Shown here: piece after piece, positions 22,817-22,947 of the stretch
Position numbering within the stretch: the first letter of the stretch is position 1
Layout: each line of letters opens with the position of its first letter
Source: a bacterium
Lineage (GTDB): Bacteria; Bacillota; Clostridia; Oscillospirales; Acutalibacteraceae
Direction of reading: 5' to 3'
DNA length: 22,947 nt
Assembly: GCA_020625635.1 (NCBI GenBank)
Contig: JAHLBL010000006.1
Coordinates: forward strand, 1 to 22,947
Made by a program: the position numbers and the translations under genes
The notes under the pieces: generated by a model
Databases searched by the model: none
Seen by the model: the letters and a program-made list of their open reading frames with translations, nothing else
Told to the model about the DNA's origin: nothing

Positions 22817-22947
22817 TTAGATCGCACGCTCAACCTTACCGGAACGTAAGCATCTTGTGCAAGCATATACGTGCTTGGGAGAGCCGTCAACAATAGCCTT
22901 TACTCTCTGTACGTTGGGCTTCCAAGTTCTGTTTGAACGTCTGTGTG
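22817..22947 (-). CDS. rpmB: 50S ribosomal protein bL28, C-terminal part
   Basis: The last 42 codons of a minus-strand gene cut by the window edge, ending in TAA at 22817-22819. The translation begins 'HRRSNRTWKPNVQRVKAIVDG' in part and ends 'CTRCLRSGKVERAI', the standard bL28 C-terminus. The Cys pair CTRC is present, but the two N-terminal Cys ligands of zinc-binding forms lie outside the window. It is a structural protein of the large ribosomal subunit. Confidence 0.93.
   Translation of the reverse strand, partial: HRRSNRTWKPNVQRVKAIVDGSPKHVYACTRCLRSGKVERAI

Noticed and set aside
1..22947. CRISPR array, rRNA, complete tRNA, prophage or integrase genes
   Set aside because: No regularly spaced direct repeats, no tRNA fold, and no phage or integrase protein was seen on either strand.

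Overview
The window looks like a chromosomal segment of a gut or rumen clostridial Firmicute of the Ruminococcus/Oscillospirales type. This is inferred from Lys-rich secreted proteins with Big_2 Ig-like domains, strong AGGAGG-type ribosome binding sites, TTGACA/TATAAT promoters, an anaerobic 2-oxoacid:ferredoxin oxidoreductase, CotH and Cthe_2159-type surface proteins and a BlaI/M56 pair. No 16S or other phylogenetic marker is complete; only the C-terminus of ribosomal protein bL28 appears at the right edge.

Left part (1-8503): a 14-codon N-terminal stub of a minus-strand gene sits at the very edge, with its ribosome binding site inside an inverted repeat. Next come a secreted protein with five copies of a 'VGxDIPxGxY...DGEYL' module, a convergent cytosolic GH32 beta-fructosidase, a large secreted Cthe_2159-type beta-helix protein with a Thr/Glu tandem-repeat linker, and a secreted Big_2/CBM-like/esterase gene split by one extra A in an A7 tract.

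Middle (8550-12397): a tight three-gene operon, iorA-iorB-paaK-like, joins arylpyruvates to arylacetyl-CoA and arylacetates. In ruminococci this most plausibly runs in the reductive direction, making aromatic amino acids from scavenged phenylacetate or indoleacetate, although the fermentative direction cannot be excluded from sequence.

Right part (12425-22947): a secreted CotH-kinase protein, then a 22-bp-stem hairpin abutting a consensus promoter for a multi-pass YdcF/DUF218 membrane protein. A minus-strand pair follows (six-TM protein and a hypothetical protein), transcribed divergently from a BlaI-like repressor plus an M56 (BlaR1-like) membrane metalloprotease. The protease carries a C-terminal sensor unlike the penicillin-binding domain of BlaR1. 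Palindromes matching the BlaI operator core lie in the promoter region, with a third half-site over the divergent promoter. The window ends with a secreted Big_2/C39-like cysteine peptidase and the convergent rpmB end.

Taken together, most of the window encodes cell-surface biology (at least five exported proteins, four of them with Big_2-like or similar basic Ig-like domains) set around one metabolic operon. The least explained parts are the M56/BlaI system with its unrelated sensor and divergent partner genes, the five-repeat protein, the A7 frameshift and the long hairpins.
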